From: Haliscomenobacteraceae bacterium
GTDB lineage: Bacteria > Bacteroidota > Bacteroidia > Chitinophagales > Saprospiraceae
Assembly: GCA_947501115.1 (NCBI GenBank)
Contig: CANMVX010000021.1
Span: 1-64,000 of the forward strand
Length of the DNA stretch: 64,000 bases
Reading direction: 5' to 3'
Of this stretch, positions 8,754 through 17,485 are shown piece by piece. Each line of letters begins with the position of its first letter. Within the stretch, counting starts at the first letter, position 1. Under the pieces are notes generated by a model, which saw only the letters and a program-made list of their open reading frames with translations, searched no databases and was not told the origin of the DNA. The position numbers and the translations under genes were made by a program.

Positions 8754-10079
8754 ATGGAAAATCTTCAATCCATAAAGCAACGTTATGGCATAATTGGTCA
8801 TTCTCCTCTACTCGACAGGGCATTAAATACAGCGGTAAGAGTAGCATCGACTGATTTAAGCACCCTGATAACTGGTGAAAGTGGCGTTGGAAAGGAAGTA
8901 TTTTCAAAAATCATCCATGGTCTAAGCGCAAGAAAACACCAAAAATTTATAGCAATAAATTGTGGAGCCATTCCTGAAGGAACTATAAATTCGGAATTAT
9001 TCGGACATGAAAAAGGTGCTTTTACGGGTGCTGTTGGCGATAGAAAGGGGTATTTTGAAACTTATGATGGTGGTACTATTTTTTTAGATGAAATTGGCGA
9101 GTTACCTCTTGATACACAAGCTTATCTATTAAGAGTACTGGAAAGTGGTGAGTTTATAAGAGTGGGCTCCAGTAATGTCCTCAAAACTAACGTTCGCATC
9201 ATTGCTGCAACGAATGTAAATTTAGCTGAAAACATAAAAAGAAGTAAATTTAGGGAAGACCTATTTTACAGACTAAACTCGGTGACTATTCAGGTGCCCG
9301 CCTTAAGGGAAAGGCCGGAAGACATTTACATGTTATTTAGAAGGTTTACCGTTGATTTCAGCGAAAAATATAGAACACCTCCCATACAATTAGATGATAA
9401 CGCCATCCATCTTCTTCAGCAGTATGCCTGGCCTGGAAATATCAGAGAGCTCAAAAATGTGGCGGAAAAAGTCTCTGTAATGACAGAGGAAAGGATGATT
9501 GGTTATGAAAAGTTAATAGATATTGTGCCAACGTTGGGTGAACGGAATCTGCCCGTCGCATCAAAAGATAAGGGAAATTTTGATGGCTCTGGTTTTCAGG
9601 AACGTGAAATTCTGTACAAAGTACTTTTTGATATGAAAAAGGATTTGACAGATTTAAAAGGCCTCATTTTCGAAATCATTAGAAACAACGATTTACAGGT
9701 TAAAGATATAAATCAACTTAAAACATTAGAGGACATTAATCATTTGAGCAATGTTTCTAATCCTAATGAATCATTTCACGAAAAACCTTTTGTTACTCCC
9801 CTACCCTCTAAAATGGGAAATGAATACTCCTTGGACGAAAATTTTCAGGATATGAGCACGACAAAACCATTTATTCTACAGCCCAATATGACCAATAGAC
9901 CCTCTAATTTTGGTAATGCAGAGGTAATGGATGAAAGCCTTAGAATGGATGATCAGGAGAAAATTCTAATACTTAAAGCCCTTAAAAAATTTAAAGGAAG
10001 AAGAAAAGAAGCTGCGTTAGAATTAGGAATATCTGAAAGAACCCTTTATCGTAAGATAAAACAATATGATCTGGAATGA
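8754..10079 (+). CDS. Sigma-54-dependent transcriptional activator
   Basis: The product has 441 residues. An AAA+ domain begins almost at the N-terminus, so there is no receiver or GAF sensor. Walker A is GESGVGKE (41-48), the sigma-54 contact loop is GAFTGA (88-93), Walker B is GTIFLDEIGE (107-116), and a Fis-type helix-turn-helix ends the protein (ALELGISERTLYRKIKQ). A 100-residue low-complexity linker separates the ATPase from the HTH. The gene abuts miaB and overlaps lptE by 4 bp, an arrangement seen repeatedly in Bacteroidota. Without a sensor domain, control is probably by protein partners or expression level (inference). Confidence 0.93.
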   Translation: MENLQSIKQRYGIIGHSPLLDRALNTAVRVASTDLSTLITGESGVGKEVFSKIIHGLSARKHQKFIAINCGAIPEGTINSELFGHEKGAFTGAVGDRKGYFETYDGGTIFLDEIGELPLDTQAYLLRVLESGEFIRVGSSNVLKTNVRIIAATNVNLAENIKRSKFREDLFYRLNSVTIQVPALRERPEDIYMLFRRFTVDFSEKYRTPPIQLDDNAIHLLQQYAWPGNIRELKNVAEKVSVMTEERMIGYEKLIDIVPTLGERNLPVASKDKGNFDGSGFQEREILYKVLFDMKKDLTDLKGLIFEIIRNNDLQVKDINQLKTLEDINHLSNVSNPNESFHEKPFVTPLPSKMGNEYSLDENFQDMSTTKPFILQPNMTNRPSNFGNAEVMDESLRMDDQEKILILKALKKFKGRRKEAALELGISERTLYRKIKQYDLE

Positions 10080-10588
10080 AACTAAAACTTTTGGGTATTC
10101 TTACCCTTTGCCTTCTTATCATGGTCTCCATATTACAAAGTTGCACTATTTCCCTGTCGGGTGCTACCTTAGACCCTGAATTAAAAACTTTTTACATTCC
10201 AAACTTTACAAACAATGCAGAAAATGCCTTACCCTCTCTTTCCCAGAGACTTACAGAAGATCTGAAAGATAAAGTAAGAGCAGAATCCCGATTAGTACTT
10301 AGCGAAGAAGAACCAGATATAGAATTTAGAGGCACCTTAGTAGATTATCGTATCACGGCTGAGGCACCACGAACGGGAGAAAGTACCGCCATAAACAGAT
10401 TAACTATTACTTTGGCCATTTCCTATTTTAACAACAGGAAGAACACTGAAATATGGCAAAAGAATTTTTCATTCTTTTACGATTTCAGTAGTGCCATCGA
10501 TTTTTCCTCAGTACAGGAAACAGCAAATAAAGCGATTAGCAAACAAATTATGGAAGATATATTCAATGCTGCATTCTCAAATTGGTAA
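10076..10588 (+). CDS. lptE: LptE-like LPS-assembly lipoprotein
   Basis: The product has 170 residues. A signal peptide leads to a lipobox ending ILQSCTIS (Cys23). The mature part has the small alpha/beta pattern of LptE: FYIPNFTNNA, then LTEDLKDKVRAESRLVL, DIEFRGTLVDYRI and a C-terminal helix with QETANKAISKQIMEDIFN. LptE plugs the LptD barrel and helps insert lipopolysaccharide in the outer leaflet. The placement directly after the sigma-54 activator (ATGA overlap at 10076) is typical of this phylum. Sequence conservation in the family is weak, so the call rests on both pattern and context. Confidence 0.8.
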   Translation: MKLKLLGILTLCLLIMVSILQSCTISLSGATLDPELKTFYIPNFTNNAENALPSLSQRLTEDLKDKVRAESRLVLSEEEPDIEFRGTLVDYRITAEAPRTGESTAINRLTITLAISYFNNRKNTEIWQKNFSFFYDFSSAIDFSSVQETANKAISKQIMEDIFNAAFSNW

Positions 10589-12531
10589 TGAAAAATGAAC
10601 CTTCTAATTTAGCTCAATTCAAATATTACATTGAAAATCTCGTAGGCGAAGTTTTTACCGATTACGAGTCTTTATGGCATTGGTCCATAAATAATACAGA
10701 AATTTTCTGGGGAAGTCTCCTAACTTATTTCGATATAATCATTCACCACCCATGTAAAAAGGTATTAACGGGTGAGGAGCTACACGAAAAAAATTGGTTT
10801 CCGGGTTTGACATTAAATTATGCCGAACATGTTTTTAGACAATTCCGTGAAGACCAGCCTGCCCTATATTACCAATCTGAAACTGAACCGTTAAGGGCTA
10901 TTTCCTGGATGGAAATGAAACAGCAAACAGCAGCAATACAGACTTTTTTTAAAATAAATGGCTGCGAACAAGGAGATAGAATAGCTGCCATTTTACCACA
11001 CCAACCAGAAGCTTCCTATAGTTTTTTTGCTGCCAATGGCATAGGAGCCATCTGGAGCAGTTGTTCTCCAGAATTCGGAAAATTAGCGATTGAAGAAAGA
11101 TTCAGCGCTATTGAACCCAGCTTTTTAATCGCGGTGTCACACTATCAATACGGAGGGAAAATATTTGACAAAACGGAGCAAATAAGAGAAATCCGCGCGC
11201 AGATACCATCTATTAAATCAATAATATGGATTTCGGAAAATAACTTTCCCCTTGAAACTGGGGAAGTTCGATGGAATACTATACAGGATCTTTATCAAAA
11301 GGAGGAACTTACGTTTGAACCTTTATCCTTTAATCATCCCATATATATTTTGTTCTCCTCTGGAACAACCGGCAAACCCAAAGCCATTATCCATAGTCAG
11401 GGTGGCATTTTGTTAGAACATTTAAAATATTTAGCCTTACATAATGAAGTAAAAAAAGGAGACAAATACTTTTGGTACACGAGTACCGGCTGGATGATGT
11501 GGAATTTTTTACAATCTGCCTTTATTGTCGGTGCCATACCTGTAATGTATAATGGTAATCCTACCTATCCCGATGAACATATTCTCTGGAAGCTGGCTGA
11601 AAATACAGCGACTAATCATTTTGGGACCAGCCCTTCCTATTTGACTGCTATTTCTCAAAAAAACCTACAACCTGGTTACTTATTTAATTTATCGGCATTA
11701 AGAACCATAAGTTCAACAGGATCTCCTCTTTCCGTTGAACATTTTGATTTTGTAGAAAAATCTTTTCCTCATGAAATACCCTTGATTTCAATGAGTGGTG
11801 GAACAGACGTATGTACCGCATTTGTCGGAGGTTGTTCATTAAAACCAATCATAAAAGGACAAATTCAAGCAAGATGTCTAGGCGCGGCTGTTTTTTCATA
11901 TAGTGAAAACGGAGAAAAACAAATAGATATCGAAGGAGAATTGGTTATTACGAAGGCAATGCCTTCCATGCCCCTTGGATTTTGGGGTGACGATGACCAA
12001 TCAAAAATTAAGCGGAGTTATTATGAAAAATTTAGTGGACTCTGGTGTCATGGAGATTGGGTAACCATTACGCAGCAAGGAGGAGTCATCATTTCCGGTC
12101 GCTCCGATGCCACTTTAAATAAATTTGGCATTAGGATTGGAACAGCTGAAATATATCGATCACTGCAAAGGATTTCTAATATTACCGACGGGTTAATAAT
12201 CCACATTAAAACAAGTTTAACTGAATCAAAATTAGTTCTTTTTGTTTGTTTGATTGACGGAATCACCTTAGATGAAGTACTTAAGAGACAAATCCATCAG
12301 ACCTTAAAAGAAGATTATTCTCCGAGACATTGCCCTGACGAAATATATGTATTAAAAGAAATTCCCTACACATTGAGCGGCAAAAAAATAGAACTACCCG
12401 TAAAAAAACTATTTGAAGGAGAACTTCCCAAATATTTACTGAGTAGAGAATCATTAAGAAACCCAGCATCCTGGGATGAACTTATTGCATTATATCTGGA
12501 ATGGAAAAGAAAAAGGGAAACTATTAAATAA
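10588..12531 (+). CDS. Acetoacetyl-CoA synthetase
   Basis: This is an adenylate-forming ligase of about 647 residues that activates acetoacetate to acetoacetyl-CoA in the cytosol. The ATP loop is FSSGTTGKPKAI; further marks are WYTSTGWMMWN, SMSGGTDVCTAFVGG (diagnostic for acetoacetyl- rather than acetyl-CoA synthetases), the hinge WCHGDWV and the C-terminal lysine region LSGKKIELPVKK. I place the start at the ATG sharing a base with the lptE stop (TAATG). A TTG six bases upstream would add only two residues. It looks like the last gene of the miaB operon; the metabolic link to that operon is not obvious. Confidence 0.92.
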   Translation: MKNEPSNLAQFKYYIENLVGEVFTDYESLWHWSINNTEIFWGSLLTYFDIIIHHPCKKVLTGEELHEKNWFPGLTLNYAEHVFRQFREDQPALYYQSETEPLRAISWMEMKQQTAAIQTFFKINGCEQGDRIAAILPHQPEASYSFFAANGIGAIWSSCSPEFGKLAIEERFSAIEPSFLIAVSHYQYGGKIFDKTEQIREIRAQIPSIKSIIWISENNFPLETGEVRWNTIQDLYQKEELTFEPLSFNHPIYILFSSGTTGKPKAIIHSQGGILLEHLKYLALHNEVKKGDKYFWYTSTGWMMWNFLQSAFIVGAIPVMYNGNPTYPDEHILWKLAENTATNHFGTSPSYLTAISQKNLQPGYLFNLSALRTISSTGSPLSVEHFDFVEKSFPHEIPLISMSGGTDVCTAFVGGCSLKPIIKGQIQARCLGAAVFSYSENGEKQIDIEGELVITKAMPSMPLGFWGDDDQSKIKRSYYEKFSGLWCHGDWVTITQQGGVIISGRSDATLNKFGIRIGTAEIYRSLQRISNITDGLIIHIKTSLTESKLVLFVCLIDGITLDEVLKRQIHQTLKEDYSPRHCPDEIYVLKEIPYTLSGKKIELPVKKLFEGELPKYLLSRESLRNPASWDELIALYLEWKRKRETIK

Positions 12532-12539
12532 TTTCCCTT

Positions 12540-12617
12540 TGGGGTGAAAGACCGGATTCGAACCGGCGGCCTCCAGAGCCACAAACTGGCGCTCTAACCG
12601 ACTGAGCTACAATCACC
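12540..12617 (-). tRNA. tRNA-His (GTG anticodon) with three U-U stem mismatches
   Basis: Read on the minus strand the sequence folds as a tRNA: a four-pair D stem GCTC/GAGC, anticodon loop TTGTGGC (GUG, His), T stem GCCGG/CCGGT around TTCGAAT, a G at -1 opposite C73 (the His identity pair) and an encoded CCA. The acceptor stem GTGATTG/CTTTCAC has U-U at 5:68 and 6:67, and the anticodon stem has U-U at 31:39. It ends 9 bp from the acetoacetyl-CoA synthetase stop, on the opposite strand. It may be functional or decaying. Confidence 0.88.
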
Positions 12618-12652
12618 ATTTATGTTATCTTTCAATAACAGCGCAAATATAT

Positions 12653-13177
12653 TTATTTTTTTTGATTTTTTTTCAAATTTGGCAAAGAGAATATTTTTTT
12701 ATTTTTCTTTTCCCAGGAGAATTTGTCTCTTTTTTGAATAACATAGCGAATAGACATGGCAGATTGCATTCTAAAGGAAAGCGCAGAAGGAATAAAGACG
12801 GGTAAATAATCCCAGGTAAAATTCAATCTGGCGAAGGTAAACTCCAGACCTGCAGCACCAACGATGCCAAAACCGTCTTCTCTCAGGGCATTTTCAGTAT
12901 TTTGCAGAGGTAAATGTAGTCCACCTCCAAAAAATAAATTTAACCTTCTTGAGAGAATGGCCTTATGATCGACGGCAAGAAGGGTTAGAGCCGTCTCATT
13001 TTTCTTCCTATTTGTCTGCAAAATAGCCTCAGCCGTAAAGCTTTCGTACAATCTTTGTTTAACAGAAAGCCCCCACTCAGTCCCTAATCTCATACCTGCG
13101 GTAGTATTATAAGATTGAGCAAAAGAAATATTTGCCGACAGGCACAAGACAATAAAAACAACTATTTGATTCTTCAT
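12653..13177 (-). CDS. Exported beta-barrel-like protein, unknown function
   Basis: The product has 174 residues. The signal peptide ends at NISFAQS. The mature part alternates short hydrophobic beta-like stretches with glycines and aromatics (MRLGTEWGLSVKQRLYESFTAE, LFFGGGLHLPL, FGIVGAAGLEFTFARLNFTWDYLP, and SIRYVIQK near the end), as in small outer-membrane barrels of Bacteroidota. A lysine-rich tail (KKNKKIFSLPNLKKNQKK) follows, which is unusual for a barrel whose C-terminus normally ends on the last strand; it may be cytosolic or periplasmic overhang. I do not recognise a family. Confidence 0.6.
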   Translation of the reverse strand: MKNQIVVFIVLCLSANISFAQSYNTTAGMRLGTEWGLSVKQRLYESFTAEAILQTNRKKNETALTLLAVDHKAILSRRLNLFFGGGLHLPLQNTENALREDGFGIVGAAGLEFTFARLNFTWDYLPVFIPSALSFRMQSAMSIRYVIQKRDKFSWEKKNKKIFSLPNLKKNQKK

Positions 13178-13219
13178 AAAGTAATAACGACAAAATGGTA
13201 AACATTTGGTGTGTAAGAA

Positions 13220-14686
13220 TCAATTTTTTCTCGGATCATTTCCACTCATAAAATTAAATGGAGGTAATCTGTCACCTACCAGTGATTTATATTTAAAATC
13301 TGCACCGGTTCTTTTCAATTTTTCCTCTTTAGCTTTTTGAAGCATCATAGGATTTGTAAAAAGTTCCATAGCAGAAATGGCCATTGTTTTTGCCGCCACC
13401 AACATACCACTCAAACCAATAGACGAACCGCCTGAAGCTACTGCCTGCCAACTATGAGCGACGGTACCGGGCACCCAAGTTGCTGCGGCTATAGAGGCAG
13501 TGGGCGTTACCCAACTAACATCCCCAACATCGGAAGAAGCGGGTCCTCCTCTTTCTTCTACTCTAAATTTCTCTATTTTCAAAGCATCTTCAGGTTTATA
13601 ATCGGCTGGAGGAAAAGAACTAATCAATTCTTCTGCAAAGGCTCTTTCCTGAGGAGAATAAGCAACCCCACCAATTTTAGATAACTTATTAAACATCAGA
13701 TTTGACAAAGTTTCATTTATCAAAATATTATAATAACCTGAAACTATCTCCTCTGACACCTCAGTTTCGGTACCTATTGCGGCACCTTGAGCACATTTTT
13801 TCACCCTTTCAAACAACCGAATCACCTCTTTCACTTCAGGATGGCGCACAATATAATAAACCTCAGCTTTTGCAGGAACCACGTTGGGAGCCATAGAACC
13901 ATTGGTAATCGCGTAATGAATCCTTGCGTCAGGTTCCACATGTTCCCTCATCATATTTACCATATCGTTCATAGCCTCCACTCCATCAAGTGCACTTCTA
14001 CCTCTCCATGGAGCCATAGCAGCGTGAGCTGAAACACCTTTAAAAGTGAATTTTGCAGAAACGATCGCCAAAGAAGATTCTGCACTCGCATCATTTCTAC
14101 TGGCAGGGTGCCAGGTAAGAACGGCATCGACATCGTCTAATAGACCACCTCTTGCCATAAAAACCTTACCGCCTCCGCCTTCTTCGGCAGGCGTTCCATA
14201 CACTCTGATCGTACCTTTAATCTTCTCTTTAATCATCCAATCTTTCAAAGCGATGGCAGCTGCTGCAGAACCTGTTCCAAAAAGGTGGTGTCCACAAGCA
14301 TGACCAGGCGCCCTTTCCTCTAAAGGCTCCATATTTGCAGAAACTTTTTGAGATAAACCAGGCAATGCGTCATATTCTGCCAGAAAACCAAGAACAGGTT
14401 TTCCTTCACCGAATTCTGCAATAAAAGCGGTGGACATACCCTCTTGACCCGATACTACCTTGAAACCATTATCTTTTAGTAAATTTTGGAGTAACAATGT
14501 ACTTTTATCTTCTTGAAAGCCCAATTCAGCTAACTCCCAGATAGCTAAGGAAGTCTTTTCATATTGTGCTTTATTTTTATCTATGTGTTGTACAACTACT
14601 TTTTCAGTAGCAGATAGTCCCGTATTCTGTGCATTTAAATTTATGCAAGCGAATACAAGTAAAAATAAGGTAGTCTTGATATTCAT
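13220..14686 (-). CDS. M20 family amidohydrolase (AbgB-like), exported
   Basis: The product has about 488 residues from the chosen ATG at 14686, which gives a clean signal peptide (MNIKTTLFLLVFACINLNAQ) and lies one base after the stop of the upstream gene; an ATG seven codons earlier would overlap that gene. The M20 core is visible as LAEYDALPG, GHACGHHLFGTG, PAEEGGGGK and a dimerisation segment with KGVSAHAA. It is closest to aminobenzoyl-glutamate utilisation protein B, which cleaves an amide of an aromatic amine. The signal peptide suggests periplasmic action, so the substrate may be a dipeptide or acyl-amino acid rather than a folate fragment. Confidence 0.88.
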   Translation of the reverse strand: MNIKTTLFLLVFACINLNAQNTGLSATEKVVVQHIDKNKAQYEKTSLAIWELAELGFQEDKSTLLLQNLLKDNGFKVVSGQEGMSTAFIAEFGEGKPVLGFLAEYDALPGLSQKVSANMEPLEERAPGHACGHHLFGTGSAAAAIALKDWMIKEKIKGTIRVYGTPAEEGGGGKVFMARGGLLDDVDAVLTWHPASRNDASAESSLAIVSAKFTFKGVSAHAAMAPWRGRSALDGVEAMNDMVNMMREHVEPDARIHYAITNGSMAPNVVPAKAEVYYIVRHPEVKEVIRLFERVKKCAQGAAIGTETEVSEEIVSGYYNILINETLSNLMFNKLSKIGGVAYSPQERAFAEELISSFPPADYKPEDALKIEKFRVEERGGPASSDVGDVSWVTPTASIAAATWVPGTVAHSWQAVASGGSSIGLSGMLVAAKTMAISAMELFTNPMMLQKAKEEKLKRTGADFKYKSLVGDRLPPFNFMSGNDPRKN

Positions 14687-14687
14687 G

Positions 14688-15674
14688 TTAATCAAAAAGT
14701 TTATCATATTGATTCGTTTGAGACAATATTTCAGGTTTTAATAATTGATCATTTTGTTTTCCAAGGATAAGTGTTCCCGCTTCTTTTTCCCACTCCTCCA
14801 ATAGCTTGAGACCAGATTCTTCAAAAACACCATTTTGCAAATCTATGGCATTCATAAAATTGTTTGAGGCGTGCATAAAACGCTCTAATTCGCCCATTTT
14901 ATTTCCTACATCCTCAGCAACAGCCTCCATCGCAGTATCAAATAAAGCTCTTTTGTCCGGATTACCTTTGATAATACTTCTGGCCGACTGCATAGCATTA
15001 TGTGTTGCGTGAACAGCCTTTTGTTCTTGTTCTTTAATTAAAATCTGATCGTTAATGTCTTCATATAGAATAGTAGAATTGTCAAACATTCTGGTTAAAA
15101 TCTGATAAAGAACCACCATTTTCTGATAAAGAGCCTCTAATCGTAAATTTGACTCTTGTAAACGACCGGCTTTTCTAGATTTAACAATTAAATCGGTTTG
15201 TTGATCATTCAATCGGGCGGTTTGCGCTTCTGCCAAATTTTGCTTAATGAGTAATTCATTATTATGAATCAGCTCTTTCATTTTGTGCATCTGCCCTCTC
15301 AACTTTGCAGACTGTTTCTTTAAATTATCCAGATTAGCACTCAACTCAGCCAGATATTTATTCAAAATACTTATGGGATCAATTTTAACAAAAAAACTGG
15401 TTATCCAGCGCATGGTATTTTTATAGATGAACCATAGTGACTTTCTGGTAGAAGGGTCTATAAGAGCATAAGCGGTAACCATCGTTAATAAAACCAGCAA
15501 TGTTAAGGGTATTGGCTGGGTAAGAAAACCAATGAGAGCAGGTAAGAAAACGAAGGTTAAAAAACCTAATCCAGCTAAAACACCGATAAGAAATACTAAT
15601 CCAGTAACTCCCTCCGGTTTCCGCCAAAAGGACTGTGATGCAGAAAGAGCAGAAATATCTTGATTGTTATCCAT
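14688..15674 (-). CDS. Inner-membrane coiled-coil protein, unknown function
   Basis: The product has 328 residues. Two membrane helices lie at about 23-50 and 53-72. They are followed by a long cytosolic helical part: coiled-coil character is strong from about 105 to 200 (NLDNLKKQSAKLRGQMHKMK and the following NELLIKQNLAEAQTARL). The late region is charged and helical. The overall look recalls PspA- or LemA-like membrane scaffolds, but no diagnostic motif is present. It is the promoter-proximal gene of the pair with the amidohydrolase, separated by one base. Confidence 0.6.
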   Translation of the reverse strand: MDNNQDISALSASQSFWRKPEGVTGLVFLIGVLAGLGFLTFVFLPALIGFLTQPIPLTLLVLLTMVTAYALIDPSTRKSLWFIYKNTMRWITSFFVKIDPISILNKYLAELSANLDNLKKQSAKLRGQMHKMKELIHNNELLIKQNLAEAQTARLNDQQTDLIVKSRKAGRLQESNLRLEALYQKMVVLYQILTRMFDNSTILYEDINDQILIKEQEQKAVHATHNAMQSARSIIKGNPDKRALFDTAMEAVAEDVGNKMGELERFMHASNNFMNAIDLQNGVFEESGLKLLEEWEKEAGTLILGKQNDQLLKPEILSQTNQYDKLFD

Positions 15675-15793
15675 ATCGGTCGTTAAATAAAGGTAAAGCG
15701 TGCAATTTAGTCAAAAAGAAAGAAAACTTCAAGTACTGAATAAAGGTATATTGCGCTTTAAAAGTTAAATTTGTTTTTTGAAAAAAATCTAAA

Positions 15794-17062
15794 ATGATCC
15801 AGCAAGTTCAAGTATCGAATGAAATAGGCGAGTTAAAAAAAGTTATTATACATCGTCCCGACGAAGGAATAAGTAGAATTTCACCCAAACGTTCGGCTGA
15901 ACTACTATTTGATGATATTGTTCATTTGCCATTAATGCAAAAAGAACACGACATTTTCAGGAAGGTTTTACACGCGTTTGTAGGTCAGCAAAATGTTTTA
16001 GAGGTTGAAGATCTACTATTAACTTCACTTTCTGTCAATGAAATTGAAAAAAATAAGTTGATCGAATGGGTAGTACAACACGAAGAGCTCCCCACTTCTA
16101 TGTTGCATCTTTTAAAGAAGATGCCAAACGACACCTTAAAAGAAGTGCTCATAACAGGCTATGTCGAGGAGGAAGATTATATTTTATTTGACCCTGTTCC
16201 AAATTTTATTTTTACCCGGGATATTGCGGTGACCATAAATAACCACGTGCTAATAACCAAAGCCGCAAAGGAAGCAAGACATAGAGAAAATTATTTATCT
16301 CGATTTATATTTGGTGTACATCCATTATTTGATGAACTTAGAAAGCAGGAAAAAATCATTAATTTGAATATTATTGATCTGTTTCCACCATCAAGACAAG
16401 GCGAATCTGCTCACATTGAAGGGGGAGATGTCATGATGATTCATCCAGATTATTTACTTATCGGCTGTAGTGAACGAAGTAATGCTTATGGTATTGAGTC
16501 ATTGCGAAAAGTGCTATTTGAAAAAAAGGTAGTAAAAAACGTGGTGAAGGTCAGCATTCCAAATGATCGATCGTTCATGCACATTGATACTTTGTTTACC
16601 CAAATAAACAGCCATCATGTTATTGCCTACAAACCGCTGGTGGTAGAAGGATCGGGCGTTGCAGTTACCGTTTATTCTGAAGATGGCGCACAGAAAGAAT
16701 TTTATTCACTAGCAGAATTCTGGCGTTCAGAAATAGATGAGCAAGTTATTTTTATTTATTCAGGGGGCGGCGTCTCTCCTTATCAGGAAAGGGAACAATG
16801 GACGGATGGCTGTAATTTAGTAGCCCTAAAACCTGGCGTTGCTTTAGCTTATGATAGAAATCCTAAAACGGAACAAACCCTCATTGCTCATGGGTACAAT
16901 ATTCTACCAGCCAATCAATTCCTTCAACAAATTGAAGAGGGAACACTCAGCATCAAGGATGTTGAAAATACCATAATTACTCTGCCTTCCAGTGAGTTAT
17001 CCAGAGCCAGAGGTGGGTCTCATTGTATGACTTGTCCTATTCACCGTTCAAACATAAACTAA
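15794..17062 (+). CDS. Arginine deiminase family protein
   Basis: The product has 422 residues, the usual length for arginine deiminase, which hydrolyses arginine to citrulline and ammonia. The catalytic set is in place: FTRD (140-143), EGGD (209-212), FMHIDTLF with His263 and Asp265, and Cys411 in RGGSHCMTCP. The first residues (NEIGELKKVIIHRP) fit the guanidine-modifying fold. No carbamate kinase or ornithine transcarbamoylase gene is nearby, so it is not part of an ADI energy operon here; related Bacteroidota enzymes may act on other guanidino compounds. The thioesterase ATG overlaps its stop by one base. Confidence 0.85.
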   Translation: MIQQVQVSNEIGELKKVIIHRPDEGISRISPKRSAELLFDDIVHLPLMQKEHDIFRKVLHAFVGQQNVLEVEDLLLTSLSVNEIEKNKLIEWVVQHEELPTSMLHLLKKMPNDTLKEVLITGYVEEEDYILFDPVPNFIFTRDIAVTINNHVLITKAAKEARHRENYLSRFIFGVHPLFDELRKQEKIINLNIIDLFPPSRQGESAHIEGGDVMMIHPDYLLIGCSERSNAYGIESLRKVLFEKKVVKNVVKVSIPNDRSFMHIDTLFTQINSHHVIAYKPLVVEGSGVAVTVYSEDGAQKEFYSLAEFWRSEIDEQVIFIYSGGGVSPYQEREQWTDGCNLVALKPGVALAYDRNPKTEQTLIAHGYNILPANQFLQQIEEGTLSIKDVENTIITLPSSELSRARGGSHCMTCPIHRSNIN

Positions 17063-17469
17063 TGTACGTACACACCTTTCAAAAAAGAGTTCGCTACGGT
17101 GAAACAGACCAAATGGGTTACCTCTATTATGGAAACTATGCCCAATATTACGAAATTGGCAGAGTTGAAATGCTTAGAAGTTTAGGGATAACCTATAAAA
17201 ATTTAGAAGAAGATTATGGAACTTTTATGCCGGTTTTACATTTGGAATGTCGTTATGTTCGTCCTGCCCGTTACGATGATTTACTTACTATAGAAACTAC
17301 CCTTAGAAAACTACCTTCAAAGGATATTGTTTTCAATATGGAAATTAGAAATGAGGCAGGGAAAATAGTGAATGGTGGCAGAGTCAGGCTATGTTTCCTC
17401 GATAAACACACGGAAAAAGCGGTGAATGCTCCTGCCGTTTTATTGGATGTATTACAACCTTTTTTTTAA
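17062..17469 (+). CDS. Acyl-CoA thioesterase, hotdog fold (YbgC/4HBT type)
   Basis: The product has 135 residues when started at the ATG that shares a base with the previous stop; this places the conserved RVRYGETDQMGYLYYGNYAQYYE motif near the N-terminus as in YbgC-like enzymes. The Asp in ETDQMG is the catalytic residue in this family. The rest fits a single hotdog domain (PVLHLECRYVRPARYDDLL, VRLCFLDK). It probably hydrolyses short or aromatic acyl-CoAs in the cytosol. An upstream in-frame start inside the deiminase gene exists but would add 13 unrelated residues. Confidence 0.88.
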   Translation: MYVHTFQKRVRYGETDQMGYLYYGNYAQYYEIGRVEMLRSLGITYKNLEEDYGTFMPVLHLECRYVRPARYDDLLTIETTLRKLPSKDIVFNMEIRNEAGKIVNGGRVRLCFLDKHTEKAVNAPAVLLDVLQPFF

Positions 17470-17485
17470 AATTACTTTTATTTTT

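Noticed and set aside
10582-10587. TTG start for acetoacetyl-CoA synthetase
   Set aside because: ATG at 10588 shares a base with the lptE stop and is the normal junction; the extra two residues add nothing.
14688-15674. PspA/IM30 homologue
   Set aside because: Coiled coil and membrane helices are suggestive, but PspA lacks two N-terminal membrane helices and its motifs are not found.
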